Below are positions 17,833-26,328 of a stretch of DNA of 64,000 bases, piece by piece. Every line of letters starts with the position of its first letter. Position 1 is the first letter of the stretch. Source of the stretch: Brevibacillus centrosporus (GTDB lineage: Bacteria > Bacillota > Bacilli > Brevibacillales > Brevibacillaceae); NCBI RefSeq assembly GCF_003710815.1, contig NZ_RHHP01000016.1, forward strand, positions 1-64,000. Direction: 5' to 3'. The position numbers were made by a program, and so were the translations under genes. The notes below the pieces were generated by a model. The model made no database searches, was not told the DNA's origin, and saw only the letters and a program-made list of their open reading frames with translations.

Positions 17833-17911
17833 TCCTCCTTCCAAAAGGTCATCCGAGCACAAGGAACGGGTACGCCAATAGACGCACCCGCCTCGGGGCT
17901 ATTTTCAGCCA

Positions 17912-18709
17912 TTACTGACCGAAGTACTTTTCGTTGATTTCTTTCAGCTTGCCGTTTTCTTTAATCGTTTTCAGACCTTGGTTGATTTTGTTCAGCAGGT
18001 CTGCATTGCCTTTTTTCACCATGATGCCATAGTGTTCAACCTCGAACGAATCGTCCTTGATCAGCTTGAACTTTTTGTCTTTCACTTTTTTCGCATAATC
18101 CTGCAGAACGGCATTGTCAGCCACAACCGCATCCACACGGCCCACAAAGAAATCGTCCACAGCGGATGGCGTATCGTCGAAGCCTTTAATTCCTTCATAC
18201 GTATCGCCAAAGGCTTTTTTCACAACCTGCTCACCTGTCGTTGCCGACTGTACCCCGATCTTCTTCCCCTTCAGATCAGCCAGCTTGGTAACCGTCGTAT
18301 CCTCCGGCAGAAGAATCAGCTGGTTTGCATCAAAGTAGGGCTCCGAGAAATCATATTTTTGTTTACGCTCATCTGTAATCGTCACTGCGGATATGCCCAA
18401 ATCGACATTCCCTTTGTCAATGCCATCAAACAAAGGATCCCAACCGGTGTTCTTCACTTCGATCTTGAAGCCACCTGCATCTGCAACTGCTTGAATCACA
18501 TCAATGTCAAAACCGGTGATTTTGTCCGCTTCCATTTTTTCAAATGGCGGATAAGCAGCGTCCGTACCTACCACATATACTTTGCTGTCCCCTGCTGGCG
18601 CTGCAGAACCACCTGATGCTTGCTGACCACCCGATCCACAAGCTGAGACCAAAAGTCCCACCCCAACGGTCAACGCAAGAGTTGCCAACCACTTTTTCCC
18701 GATCTTCAA
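17912..18709 (-). CDS. Amino-acid ABC transporter substrate-binding lipoprotein
   Basis: 265-residue family 3 solute-binding protein. A lipoprotein signal (KIGKKWLATLALTVGVGLL, then VSAC) anchors it outside the membrane; the mature part shows the family blocks AAYPPFE, TGFDIDVIQA, WDPLFDGIDKGNVDLGISAVTIT and FSEPYF. The start is TTG at 18709, 8 nt after AAGGGGG; ATG codons further upstream fall in the DnaA-box region and lack an SD. Substrate is probably a polar amino acid such as glutamine or arginine; sequence alone does not decide. It precedes its permease; the ATPase must be encoded elsewhere. Confidence 0.9.
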   Translation of the reverse strand: MKIGKKWLATLALTVGVGLLVSACGSGGQQASGGSAAPAGDSKVYVVGTDAAYPPFEKMEADKITGFDIDVIQAVADAGGFKIEVKNTGWDPLFDGIDKGNVDLGISAVTITDERKQKYDFSEPYFDANQLILLPEDTTVTKLADLKGKKIGVQSATTGEQVVKKAFGDTYEGIKGFDDTPSAVDDFFVGRVDAVVADNAVLQDYAKKVKDKKFKLIKDDSFEVEHYGIMVKKGNADLLNKINQGLKTIKENGKLKEINEKYFGQ

Positions 18710-18759
18710 CTGTAAAACCCCCTTGATTCTATCTCTGTGTGTACAGCTTTTCCCCAACA

Positions 18760-18835
18760 TTATCCACAACCAAATAACGTGTTTTTTGCGTTCTCCACAG
18801 AGTTGTCCACATTATCCACATGCGGTTGTGCACAA
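18760..18835 (+). promoter_or_regulatory. Cluster of DnaA-box-like sites
   Basis: Five 9-mers in one orientation within 76 bp: TTATCCACA at 18760-18768 and 18812-18820 (both perfect), TTCTCCACA at 18791-18799, TTGTCCACA at 18803-18811, and the self-complementary TTGTGCACA at 18826-18834. The consensus DnaA box is TTATCCACA. They lie just upstream of the binding-protein gene. No dnaA/dnaN or origin genes are nearby, so this looks like a DnaA-box cluster away from oriC. Confidence 0.7.
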
Positions 18836-18909
18836 GCTGGGCATAACTATTTCCCGGTCGCAAGGCGCGATTTTGCGAGAGAGCGGCACCTACATCGAAC
18901 GGAAAATGG

Positions 18910-18966
18910 TCAGAAAAAAAGAAAGATTCCTGTCAGATATACTTCTATCTGATACACAGGAATCCT
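18910..18966 (-). terminator. Terminator after motB
   Basis: Long imperfect stem GGATTCCTGTGTATCAGATA / TATCTGACAGGAATC on the minus strand followed by a T-rich tract with TTTTTTT. Confidence 0.85.
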
Positions 18967-19001
18967 TCTCAAAATCCGATATATTTGCAGAAAAATATGA
19001 A

Positions 19002-19805
19002 TTATTCTTTTTCCGCTAAAATGATAATCTCTACTCTGCGATTACGAGTGCGGTTCTCCTCGTTTGAATTATCCACTAATGGCTTGGATTCTCCCAGTCC
19101 CGCCACGGTAAATCGGGTGGACGGCAAACTGTACGCATCAACCATTTCCCGCATTACTGCAATAGCGCGTCCTGTGGAAAGCTCCCAGTTTGTTTGGTAA
19201 GCACTATGGGCAATGGGCGTATCATCTGTATAGCCCTCGATCCTCACCCGGTTGCCAAAACGCTGCAATACCCCAGCAACCGTCCCCACAACCTGCTTCC
19301 CTTGGTCCTTTAGCTCAGAGGATCCGCTCGTAAACAAAATGCTTACGGGCAGACGGATACGCAATCCCTCTTCTGTCTCTTCGAAATCGAGATTCAGTTC
19401 TGCCAACGCGGAGGAAAGCTGCGTTCGGACTGTCTCCATATCGCGCTCAGCAGCGTCTTTCTCCTGCGAACCAATGGGTGGCGGGGGCTTCACTGCCGAA
19501 GCAACATCTGGGTTGTCCTGTTCTGTGCCCGTCAGCGACTTTTTCTGCGCTTCCAGCTGATGCACTTCCCGCTGCAGCTCCAGTTTTTGCAGATTCAAGA
19601 GATCCAGGCTCTCATGCACCTGCTTGAGGGTCGCCTGCTGCTCCACGCTTTCCTTTCGCACCTCTTCACGCTGCGATTGGATGTTGTTAGCCTGGGATGC
19701 GGCAATAATCACCACGATGACGAACAAGAGAGTAATCAGATCGCTGTAGCTGAGCAGCCAGCTTTTCTCCAGCTCCTTTTCATCGTACAGACGATCATCA
19801 TGCAT
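19002..19805 (-). CDS. motB: Flagellar motor stator protein MotB
   Basis: 267-residue stator subunit that with MotA conducts ions and anchors to peptidoglycan. A short cytoplasmic start leads into one membrane helix carrying the ion-binding Asp in SYSDLITLLF (about residues 19-28). A coiled-coil-prone linker (residues 45-90) is followed by an OmpA-like peptidoglycan-binding domain with GYTDDTP and the NRRVEI end. The start at 19805 overlaps motA by 8 nt. Proton (MotB) or sodium (MotS) specificity is not certain from the sequence. Confidence 0.9.
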   Translation of the reverse strand: MHDDRLYDEKELEKSWLLSYSDLITLLFVIVVIIAASQANNIQSQREEVRKESVEQQATLKQVHESLDLLNLQKLELQREVHQLEAQKKSLTGTEQDNPDVASAVKPPPPIGSQEKDAAERDMETVRTQLSSALAELNLDFEETEEGLRIRLPVSILFTSGSSELKDQGKQVVGTVAGVLQRFGNRVRIEGYTDDTPIAHSAYQTNWELSTGRAIAVMREMVDAYSLPSTRFTVAGLGESKPLVDNSNEENRTRNRRVEIIILAEKE

Positions 19806-20607
19806 AGCGATCCTGCCTTTCAATCGTTCCTTTCGTACTGCCCGCCTCTTTGATCAACACCAGCTTCTGATCACCTGGCAGGAACGAATTCAATTTCTCG
19901 AACAGCAAGCGCGGCGTTTCCATCCGCTGCAAGCCGACACAGCCTTCGATAAACAGCCGCTTTTCAAACATTTCCCGGTCATAGATATCCATCATGCGGT
20001 AGTAGCATGGCAGAGCCAGCAGGTTGGCCAGAAGCGCTCCGTACAAGGTCGCAACCACGGCCGCGCTCAGACTGTGTCCGGTCACGCTAAAGTCGGAGAG
20101 GGACTTCAGAACGCCTGTCATCCCAAGCAAGGTACCAACCAGCCCCATCCCAGGCGCCAGCAAGCTGATGAGCCGGAAAAAGCCCGCAGACTGCTGGTAG
20201 CGGTACTGCTCTCCTTTCAGCTCGTTTTCCAGAATAAGTCGCAGCTCGTCCTCTGGAACACCCTCGATCGCGAGCAGGCTGCCGCGCTGAACGAACGAGT
20301 CTCTTTCTTGCTGGAGTTCCTTTTCGAGCGCGATATATCCCTGTTCTTTCTGGACGAGCGCGTAATAGTAGAAGCGCTTGATGGTCTCCTCGACGTTGCT
20401 CTCACGGCCGTGGATGAGCAGATTTATGATTTTTTTCAGATCCAGATGCTTGCGCTTGATCGCAAACGAAATGATCACCGAGAGCGCGACCAGCTCGATC
20501 GCGGTCGGATTTATCAAATCAGCGAGGCTGCCGTTCAGGTAGACCGCGTGGACGAAGATGAGCAGGACGGCCCCGATCAGGAGCAGCGAGCGGCGTTTTG
20601 TGGACAA
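19798..20607 (-). CDS. motA: Flagellar motor stator protein MotA
   Basis: 269-residue membrane protein with four helices; the cytoplasmic loop between helices 2 and 3 carries the ERDSFVQRG and EDELRLILENELKG region that contacts the rotor, and helices 3-4 include LAPGMGLVGTLLGM. The chosen TTG at 20607 lies about 9 nt after AGGAAGG and gives a normal N-terminus; earlier in-frame starts would add an unrelated 48 residues. motA and motB overlap. An extended -10 (TGCTATACT) precedes it. Confidence 0.9.
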   Translation of the reverse strand: MSTKRRSLLLIGAVLLIFVHAVYLNGSLADLINPTAIELVALSVIISFAIKRKHLDLKKIINLLIHGRESNVEETIKRFYYYALVQKEQGYIALEKELQQERDSFVQRGSLLAIEGVPEDELRLILENELKGEQYRYQQSAGFFRLISLLAPGMGLVGTLLGMTGVLKSLSDFSVTGHSLSAAVVATLYGALLANLLALPCYYRMMDIYDREMFEKRLFIEGCVGLQRMETPRLLFEKLNSFLPGDQKLVLIKEAGSTKGTIERQDRYA

Positions 20608-20714
20608 TGGTGTCACCTTCCTAGTTTTTTCAACAGATGTTTCCAGTATAGCAAATGGAGGGAGGATGGAGAGAGAGGCGAAAACCTTGTAAAGGAAAGC
20701 AGTTGGAGTAAAAT

Positions 20715-20755
20715 GAAAAAAATCAAGGTGCCTAATGAAATCTACAGGCACCTTG
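20715..20755 (-). terminator. Terminator after the fliD-fliS-fliT operon
   Basis: Stem AAGGTGCCT / AGGCACCTT with a 12-nt loop, then GATTTTTTT on the minus strand, just after the fliT-like stop. Confidence 0.9.
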
Positions 20756-20763
20756 TTAAACTT

Positions 20764-21126
20764 TTATCCCAAATCATTAATAAAGATCGGATTATGCTGT
20801 TGATTTTGATTTCCGTATGATCTATTAAAATGCTTTGCCTGATTTATTTTTTTGATCTCATTTTTAATGAATAAAAATTCATCACTCATCAACTTACCCA
20901 AGGCTTCGTTTGCTTCATGAAAATTTGCCGCATCCCTCAAAACCGCTTTCAGGTCCGGGAATTGTGCAATAAGTGCTACCGCTTCATCTCTTTTTGTCAG
21001 AATGTCTTCCAGGAGCGGATGAAGAACTCCCTGCTCGTCTACACAAGAAACATTCATGGAAAGAAACTGTTCGGTTTTTGTGGCGATCTCGTCAATTAAT
21101 AAAGCAAACTCCTGCTTGTTATCCAT
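20764..21126 (-). CDS. fliT: FliT-like flagellar protein
   Basis: 120-residue, mostly helical protein starting MDNKQEFALLIDEIATKTEQF. It overlaps the end of fliS by 8 nt and ends before a strong terminator. FliT, the FliD export chaperone, is normally the gene after fliS and is short, helical and poorly conserved; that matches. The call rests on position and general character, since no diagnostic motif exists. Confidence 0.65.
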   Translation of the reverse strand: MDNKQEFALLIDEIATKTEQFLSMNVSCVDEQGVLHPLLEDILTKRDEAVALIAQFPDLKAVLRDAANFHEANEALGKLMSDEFLFIKNEIKKINQAKHFNRSYGNQNQQHNPIFINDLG

Positions 21127-21499
21127 TCGCTTTTTCCCTTTTAGCTGCCTCTACCCATACTTCCCGGTAATCCGTCAGGAATTTGAGTACTTCCTGAAGC
21201 GGTTCAGGATCTTTTCTGATATTGCCTTCTGCCAGCCTGTGGTTCATATACTCGTATAAGGAGAGCAGCTGTTTGCTGATCGGATAGGAAAAATCCAATG
21301 TAGCCATAAGTTCATCAAAAATATTCTGGACGCGAATATTGTAATTATGCGCATCTTGGATATTTTTTTCTTCCATCGCTTGAATGGCAAGTTTGGTAAA
21401 CTTGATCGCTCCATCATAGAGCATCAAAAGAAGTTTGGACGGAGAAGCGGTCTCTACGGAGTTTTTCATGTATGGATTTCTTACGGCGTATTGATTCAT
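21119..21499 (-). CDS. fliS: Flagellin export chaperone FliS
   Basis: 126-residue four-helix chaperone that keeps flagellin unfolded for export and, in Bacillus, works with FliW in the CsrA feedback loop. It starts MNQYAVRNPYMKNSVETASPSKLLLMLYDGAI, the family signature, and ends in a basic helix. It lies 16 nt after fliD and overlaps the fliT-like gene. Confidence 0.94.
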   Translation of the reverse strand: MNQYAVRNPYMKNSVETASPSKLLLMLYDGAIKFTKLAIQAMEEKNIQDAHNYNIRVQNIFDELMATLDFSYPISKQLLSLYEYMNHRLAEGNIRKDPEPLQEVLKFLTDYREVWVEAAKREKANG

Positions 21500-21515
21500 A
21501 AGTTTTCACTATCCT

Positions 21516-23030
21516 TTACCCTAAGCCTATTTGGGACATTTGACTCTGGTATTTTTGCATGGCCTTTTCCATAGCAGTAAACCTTGCATAGTAGGCATTT
21601 TCTCTAGAATTGAGGGTGACTTCCCAATCAGCCATCTTCCGGCTAATATTTCTCATCTGTTTGCCCAGACTGCTCTCGTCTTCTTCTGTGCTGGAATAAC
21701 CCGCTTTTTCTTTGATTGATTTAATCGTTGCTGTCACCGAATCATAAAGACGGTAGGCAAGCCCCTTTTCCTCATCAACCGTGGAACTGTTTGTAAACAT
21801 GCTGACAACCGCATCGGGATCATTCTCCAACGCTTGGCGCAGCTTGGTTTCATCGACGGTAAGAATCCCCTTGTCCCGCCAGCTTGTGGTGGAAATACCT
21901 ATGGATCCCAGTGTTGTATAGGTGCTAGATCCTGTTGCTGTAAACTCTGTAATGGTGGCTGATTTCAGATCGTTTCGCATCTTGCTCAAGGTACTGTCCC
22001 GATATAACATACCTTTTTTGGCTTCTTCATCCCAGAGTTTCGCGTCGTTTTCGGTCATGTCATTTCGCTGTTCTTTGGTCAACGGATTGTAATTGCGATT
22101 ATGCTTTTCATCGTATTCCGTGTTCATGAGTGTCAATGTGTCATTGAAGGATTGGATAAAATCCTTGATATTGGTCACCATTGCATCCACATCGCGTTTG
22201 GCATTGATCGTCACTGATGCATCTTTTGTCTTGGCCGTGATTTTCAGCCCATTGACATTGAAGTCGTTGGTATTGCTTTTCATAGTAATTCCGTTGACTT
22301 GAATTTCTGCTCCTTGTGCTATTGTTACTGTAGCTGGATCTATTTTCAGTATTCCAGTAATAAAGCTTGTCGTATCACCTACCGTACCGTCAGTAAATGT
22401 AATCTGATTCCCGTCCTTGTTGACGCCATTGACCAGTCCTTCCGTTTTGGACTGAAGATTGATCTGGCCACTGTTTTTGTCAAATACTGCCGTTACACCT
22501 GCCTGGCTGTTGTTGATTTTGCTGATGACATCATTCATCGATTCCTTGTCAGCATCAACCGTGATTTCTACACCGTTGATTTTAAAGGAATAATCGACAG
22601 CATCCGTACCGTCCGAAGTCAACGCACCGGTAAGGGAGCTGCTTTGAGAAGCAAGCGACTTGGTAGGGTCAAATGTTGGATCTTTAATGAGTGTCCCGCT
22701 GGTTACGCTCGATCTCGTTGCAACCTGATTAACCTTAACAGTGTAGCTAGCAGCAGTTGTAGAGGGGGTAGTAGAAACAGAGACTCCACTAGTGTCCCCT
22801 GTAACTTCCGCTGTCATTTTGTTTATGGTAGAAGTCAGCTTGAAGCTGGAGGCCTTCTTTTGCAGTGCTGCCAGCTGGGTATTTACCTTCAAGTAATCTT
22901 CCCGCTTGTATTGGAGGGTGTACTTTTTCTGTTCAAGCTTGTCCATTGGGGCACGTTCGGCCTTCATCAATTTCGTAACCAAGCTCTCAATATCCAGGCC
23001 GGAAGAAAACCCTGATATACGCGTCGGCAT
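21516..23030 (-). CDS. fliD: Flagellar filament cap protein FliD
   Basis: 504-residue hook-associated protein 2, the cap under which flagellin polymerises. The N-terminal domain (RISGFSSGLDIESLVTKLM, residues 4-22) and the C-terminal coiled coil (KMADWEVTLNSRENAYYARF then AMEKAMQKYQSQM) are both typical; the middle is variable and Thr/Ser-rich as expected for an exposed region. It lies between flaG and fliS. Confidence 0.94.
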   Translation of the reverse strand: MPTRISGFSSGLDIESLVTKLMKAERAPMDKLEQKKYTLQYKREDYLKVNTQLAALQKKASSFKLTSTINKMTAEVTGDTSGVSVSTTPSTTAASYTVKVNQVATRSSVTSGTLIKDPTFDPTKSLASQSSSLTGALTSDGTDAVDYSFKINGVEITVDADKESMNDVISKINNSQAGVTAVFDKNSGQINLQSKTEGLVNGVNKDGNQITFTDGTVGDTTSFITGILKIDPATVTIAQGAEIQVNGITMKSNTNDFNVNGLKITAKTKDASVTINAKRDVDAMVTNIKDFIQSFNDTLTLMNTEYDEKHNRNYNPLTKEQRNDMTENDAKLWDEEAKKGMLYRDSTLSKMRNDLKSATITEFTATGSSTYTTLGSIGISTTSWRDKGILTVDETKLRQALENDPDAVVSMFTNSSTVDEEKGLAYRLYDSVTATIKSIKEKAGYSSTEEDESSLGKQMRNISRKMADWEVTLNSRENAYYARFTAMEKAMQKYQSQMSQIGLG

Positions 23031-23043
23031 TTATGTCACTCCC

Positions 23044-23385
23044 TTATAGTTTCTTATCCACAATTAATCCTGTTCGCTTCATCATGCCGGAAACCATGTC
23101 CAAGACTTTTTCCGGCGGAACCTCTCTGATCAGCTCACCCGTTTTTTTGTCGAAAACCTTGATTATGATGCTGGGCAAATCTTTATGTACAGAAAACTGC
23201 AAGTAGGTGCTGCCATCAAACAAATCCCGTTGATCTTTATCCACGTCTGGTATTTCTTGTTGTTTGTCTGGATTCCGATTCGGATCTGCCGTTTCTTTCG
23301 CGGCTCCCGGCTGTTGCTGACCTCCTGAAGGATTCCATTCAGATAGATACGGATTAACACGCCCGCTGCTCTCGATTCGGTCCAA
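23044..23385 (-). CDS. flaG: FlaG-family flagellar protein
   Basis: 113-residue protein with a Pro/Gln-rich N-terminal half (residues 10-50) and the conserved FlaG domain (LQFSVHKD, IIIKVFDKKTGELIREVPPEK, then a hydrophobic helix). FlaG influences filament length in several bacteria. The start is TTG at 23385, preceded by GGGGGAG. It precedes fliD by 13 nt, and a sigma-D-like -10 lies 38 nt upstream. Confidence 0.88.
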   Translation of the reverse strand: MDRIESSGRVNPYLSEWNPSGGQQQPGAAKETADPNRNPDKQQEIPDVDKDQRDLFDGSTYLQFSVHKDLPSIIIKVFDKKTGELIREVPPEKVLDMVSGMMKRTGLIVDKKL

Positions 23386-23422
23386 TCAAATCTCCCCCAA
23401 AGCGAATTGGTTTTCTATTTGA

Positions 23423-23448
23423 TTATCGACATTTCAGCCAACTTCTTA
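23423..23448 (-). promoter_or_regulatory. Probable sigma-D promoter for flaG-fliD-fliS-fliT
   Basis: The minus strand has GTCGATAA at 23430-23423, identical to the -10 before hag, with a weak -35 (GTAAG region) 14-16 nt upstream. It overlaps the last codons of the glycosyltransferase gene. Confidence 0.5.
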
Positions 23449-24519
23449 CATGTTTTTCTTTAGAATATTTCCATATTCTATTAAACGTTCGGCAGATGGT
23501 CGATAACCAGCATCAGCTGCTCTGGAGTACCAGTCGATTGCATTTTTTTTCTGCCCATACACTTCATAAAAGACACCCAGGTTGTGATAGGCTCGATACG
23601 TTCCTACGCCATCAACAGTCGAGTACTTTTGCGTCTCCCCGATTTCTACGCATTGCAGGAAGGCCAGCTCCGTATTCTCCAGCAATCCAGCTTCTAGAGA
23701 GAGCAAGCCCATCAGGAAAAACAAATCGGGGTAATCGGGGTATGTGTCGATGAAGTCCACCAGTAACTCCAGCGCTTCCACGCTGCGTCCCGCATGCTTC
23801 AGCGTGTAGCCGTGCAAGACAAGCATGGCGGGAAAATAGAGGGATTTCTCCTCTCCATGTTCCATGCATTTCTGAAAGTATTGGATCGCTTCGGAATAAT
23901 CTCCTGTAGAATACAGCAGCTTTCCGATTTGATACAGCAGATATCCATCTTCCCCGCGAGTTTTGAGTTCTTTTTCATATAGTGTTAGATAAAACTCTTT
24001 TTTGTTTCGTTTTTCATACCGCTCTTTTTGATAGCCGACATGCCAAATGACAAGAGAGGAGGGACATCCGGAGACTTGCTTGCCGTCTCTATGAATGCTT
24101 TCGTGGATGGCGCCTTGGAAACAGAGCTCGGGATCATTCGGAAACACCCGTACAACACGATGCGTAGAGATTTCACCATCCAAGTCGTTCTTACACAGTA
24201 CCTGCAAGGGAACATGAGGATTCTCTTGCAAAATCGCTTCCAACTCTTCACGGGAAGACAAAAGTCTTTCGTCAGCGTCCAAAACTAGGATATGTGTACC
24301 TGTAGCCTCCGACAATGAGGCATTACGAGCCGCGGAGAAATCATGATTCCACGCTAGCTTTTTGATCTTCGCCCCATATTCTTTCAATATGTCAAGCGTC
24401 CGGTCATTCGACCCTGTATCAACAGCGACGATTTCCGACACAATCCCGCTTACGCTTTCCAGACACTCACGCAAAACTTCTTCTTCGTTTTTCACGATCA
24501 TACAAAGGCTAATTCTCAT
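23446..24519 (-). CDS. GT2 glycosyltransferase with TPR tail
   Basis: 357-residue protein. The N-terminal GT-A domain begins MRISLCMIVKNEEEVL and has the nucleotide-sugar blocks VDTGSNDRT and the DxD-like VLDADE (about residues 87-92). From about residue 200 there are tetratricopeptide-like helices (YSEAIQYFQKCMEHG; AYHNLGVFYEVYGQKKNAIDWYSRAA). The start at 24519 has GGGAG upstream. It sits between hag and flaG-fliD, so glycosylation of flagellin or another cell-surface target is a reasonable inference. Confidence 0.8.
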   Translation of the reverse strand: MRISLCMIVKNEEEVLRECLESVSGIVSEIVAVDTGSNDRTLDILKEYGAKIKKLAWNHDFSAARNASLSEATGTHILVLDADERLLSSREELEAILQENPHVPLQVLCKNDLDGEISTHRVVRVFPNDPELCFQGAIHESIHRDGKQVSGCPSSLVIWHVGYQKERYEKRNKKEFYLTLYEKELKTRGEDGYLLYQIGKLLYSTGDYSEAIQYFQKCMEHGEEKSLYFPAMLVLHGYTLKHAGRSVEALELLVDFIDTYPDYPDLFFLMGLLSLEAGLLENTELAFLQCVEIGETQKYSTVDGVGTYRAYHNLGVFYEVYGQKKNAIDWYSRAADAGYRPSAERLIEYGNILKKNM

Positions 24520-24569
24520 GTGAACACTCCCTGGCACTAAATAAAGAGCGGAGTACGATAAATTATGAA

Positions 24570-24602
24570 GAAAAGGTCCATCGACGAATCAATGGACCTT
24601 TC
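24570..24602 (-). terminator. Terminator after hag
   Basis: Stem AAAGGTCCAT / ATGGACCTTT with a 10-nt loop and TTCTTC following on the minus strand. Confidence 0.75.
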
Positions 24603-24622
24603 TCCACTTTTTACACTGTCAA

Positions 24623-25429
24623 TTAACGAAGCAAGCTGAGAACGTTTTGTGGCTGTTGGTTTGCTTGAGCCAGCATGGAAGTAGCAGCTTGGGAAAGGAT
24701 GTTGTTCTTGGTGTATTCGCTCATTTCTTTCGCCATATCTACGTCACGAATACGGGACTCAGCAGCTTGCAGGTTTTCCGAAGTAGCATCGAGGTTCTTT
24801 TGAGTATGTTCCATATGGTTTTGCAGGGCACCAAAAGAGGAACGGAGGGTGTTTACTGCTTCAATTGCACTATCGATCGCACCCAGTTCAGTTTTAGCGT
24901 TAGCGTTAGATGTCATATCACCAGTCAAGCCAATAGCGCTTGATTGCATGTCGCCGCCGGTAATGGTGATTTTGTCCCCGGAGTTTGCACCAAATTGGAT
25001 GTCAATTGATGTTGCAGCATTGAGCATTTTAATTCCGTTAAAGTCCGTTTTTGTAGCGATGTCATCGATTGCAGATTTCAATTCAGTGTATTCCGCGTCG
25101 ATCGCTGCCAGGTCAGTTGTGTTATAGGTACCGCTGGAAGCTTGCACAGCCAGTTCTTTTGCACGAGTCAACATATCGGATACTTCAGTCAGTGCACCCT
25201 CAGCAGTTTGTGCCAAAGAAATACCATCTTGAGTATTACGAGAGCCTTGAGTCAGCGATTTAATTTGAGCACGCATTTTTTCGGAGATGGACAGACCAGC
25301 AGCATCGTCAGCCGCACGGTTGATGCGGTAGCCGGAGCTCAATTTCTCCATGGATTTGCTAGAGTTGGTATCGTTGATGCTCAGTTGACGATGAGTGTTC
25401 ATTGCAGACAGGTTGTGGTTAATACGCAT
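24623..25429 (-). CDS. hag: Flagellin
   Basis: 268-residue filament subunit. The D0/D1 ends are canonical: MRINHNLSAMNTHRQL, SSGYRINRAADDAAGLSISE at the start and LQAAESRIRDVDMAKEMSEYTKNN plus a terminal NVLSLLR helix. The short central part makes it a compact flagellin like that of B. subtilis. It has a sigma-D promoter, a leader with CsrA-type GGA sites and its own terminator; csrA and fliW lie immediately upstream, and a glycosyltransferase downstream. Confidence 0.96.
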   Translation of the reverse strand: MRINHNLSAMNTHRQLSINDTNSSKSMEKLSSGYRINRAADDAAGLSISEKMRAQIKSLTQGSRNTQDGISLAQTAEGALTEVSDMLTRAKELAVQASSGTYNTTDLAAIDAEYTELKSAIDDIATKTDFNGIKMLNAATSIDIQFGANSGDKITITGGDMQSSAIGLTGDMTSNANAKTELGAIDSAIEAVNTLRSSFGALQNHMEHTQKNLDATSENLQAAESRIRDVDMAKEMSEYTKNNILSQAATSMLAQANQQPQNVLSLLR

Positions 25430-25432
25430 GAA

Positions 25433-25474
25433 AAATTCCTCCTTGAATGTGTGTGATAGGAACGTCCTTGTTCC
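25433..25474 (-). promoter_or_regulatory. hag leader with CsrA-type sites
   Basis: On the minus strand GGAAC-AAGGAC-GTTCC (25474-25459) puts GGA in a hairpin loop, and CAAGGAGG (the SD, 25444-25438) is a second A-GGA site. Two more AAGGAC/AGGGAC motifs lie upstream. In B. subtilis CsrA blocks hag translation through exactly such a pair. CsrA binding here is inferred. Confidence 0.6.
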
Positions 25475-25531
25475 GTATTTGCGTTCGGGTCCTTGCTATC
25501 GCGCGTCTAGCAAATGTCCCTTACAATATAG

Positions 25532-25559
25532 TTATCGACAGGGTGTAATCGGTTTTTTA
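25532..25559 (-). promoter_or_regulatory. Sigma-D promoter of hag
   Basis: Minus strand TAAA (25559-25556), 16 nt, GTCGATAA (25539-25532), close to the SigD consensus. Confidence 0.75.
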
Positions 25560-25579
25560 GTCTTTTTTTGAAAAAAAAC

Positions 25580-25618
25580 AAAAAAAGATGCACAAACCTG
25601 TCGAGAGGTCTATGCATC
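25580..25618 (-). terminator. Terminator after csrA
   Basis: Stem GATGCA / TGCATC with inner ACCT / AGGT, followed by TTTTTTT on the minus strand. It overlaps the last three csrA codons. Confidence 0.8.
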
Positions 25619-25870
25619 CTGGTCTTCTGCGGCATGTTTTGATTGCATCAAAAGTGTTGCCAATTCCTGTAGATCGATTTCCTTCTGGTTCAAGACGGCG
25701 CCTTTATTTTCGCTTTTGATCGACTCGTAGATTTCGTCCCGATAGATGGAGATGTGTTTAGGCGCCTCGATCCCCAGCTTCACGTTCTCCCCGTCGATAC
25801 TGACCACTTTCAGCACAATATCTTCCTGGATAACGAGAGACTGTCCGACTTTACGCGACAAGACAAGCAT
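25610..25870 (-). CDS. csrA: Carbon storage regulator CsrA
   Basis: 86-residue RNA-binding dimer. It begins [14 protein letters not shown] and has [23 protein letters not shown], which includes the RNA-binding strands; a longer than usual acidic C-terminal tail follows. The start at 25870 follows AGGTGAT, 5 nt after the fliW stop. In Bacillus, CsrA represses hag and is inhibited by FliW; the linked order fliW-csrA-hag supports the same circuit. Confidence 0.95.
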   Translation of the reverse strand: MLVLSRKVGQSLVIQEDIVLKVVSIDGENVKLGIEAPKHISIYRDEIYESIKSENKGAVLNQKEIDLQELATLLMQSKHAAEDQDA

Positions 25871-25875
25871 GGATA

Positions 25876-26307
25876 TCACCTGCTTTTCATAATGGCTGGA
25901 AGCAGCGGTTCTTTTACTTTGTACATCTCGGTGTCCAAGATGATTTGCAGGGCTGAACCGTTGGCCGGGTTCACCACAATGGGAGCTTTCAGATTAACGG
26001 TAGCTGCCTTGAGTCCGCTCCCCCAATTGACGATGGAAAAGACGAGAATTTTGCTCTCCTTGTTCAGTTGAAGGAGATCCTGCTCTTGCTTGGGTAGTTC
26101 GAAATCGTAGTCTCCAAAGTAATCAAAGGTATGCAACAACAGGAAAGAAAATTCTTCGCTGTCAGGCATTAATCGGTAAAAGGGAGTGCCTTCTGCAGGT
26201 TCAAGAATCTTGTAGTGCTGGATTCCCGAAAATCCGGGAATATCCCGCACAAACCGGACTGTGCTTGCCGCTGGAGTAGACACCTTTCTTTTTTCTTGAG
26301 CCAACAT
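25876..26307 (-). CDS. fliW: Flagellar assembly factor FliW
   Basis: 143-residue protein that binds flagellin and CsrA in turn, so that free flagellin releases CsrA inhibition. The conserved parts [15 protein letters not shown], the PFYRLMPD block and [21 protein letters not shown] are present. GGAGGGG precedes the ATG; csrA follows 5 nt after the stop. Confidence 0.93.
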   Translation of the reverse strand: MLAQEKRKVSTPAASTVRFVRDIPGFSGIQHYKILEPAEGTPFYRLMPDSEEFSFLLLHTFDYFGDYDFELPKQEQDLLQLNKESKILVFSIVNWGSGLKAATVNLKAPIVVNPANGSALQIILDTEMYKVKEPLLPAIMKSR

Positions 26308-26328
26308 TATTCCCCTCCAAGACTTGCT

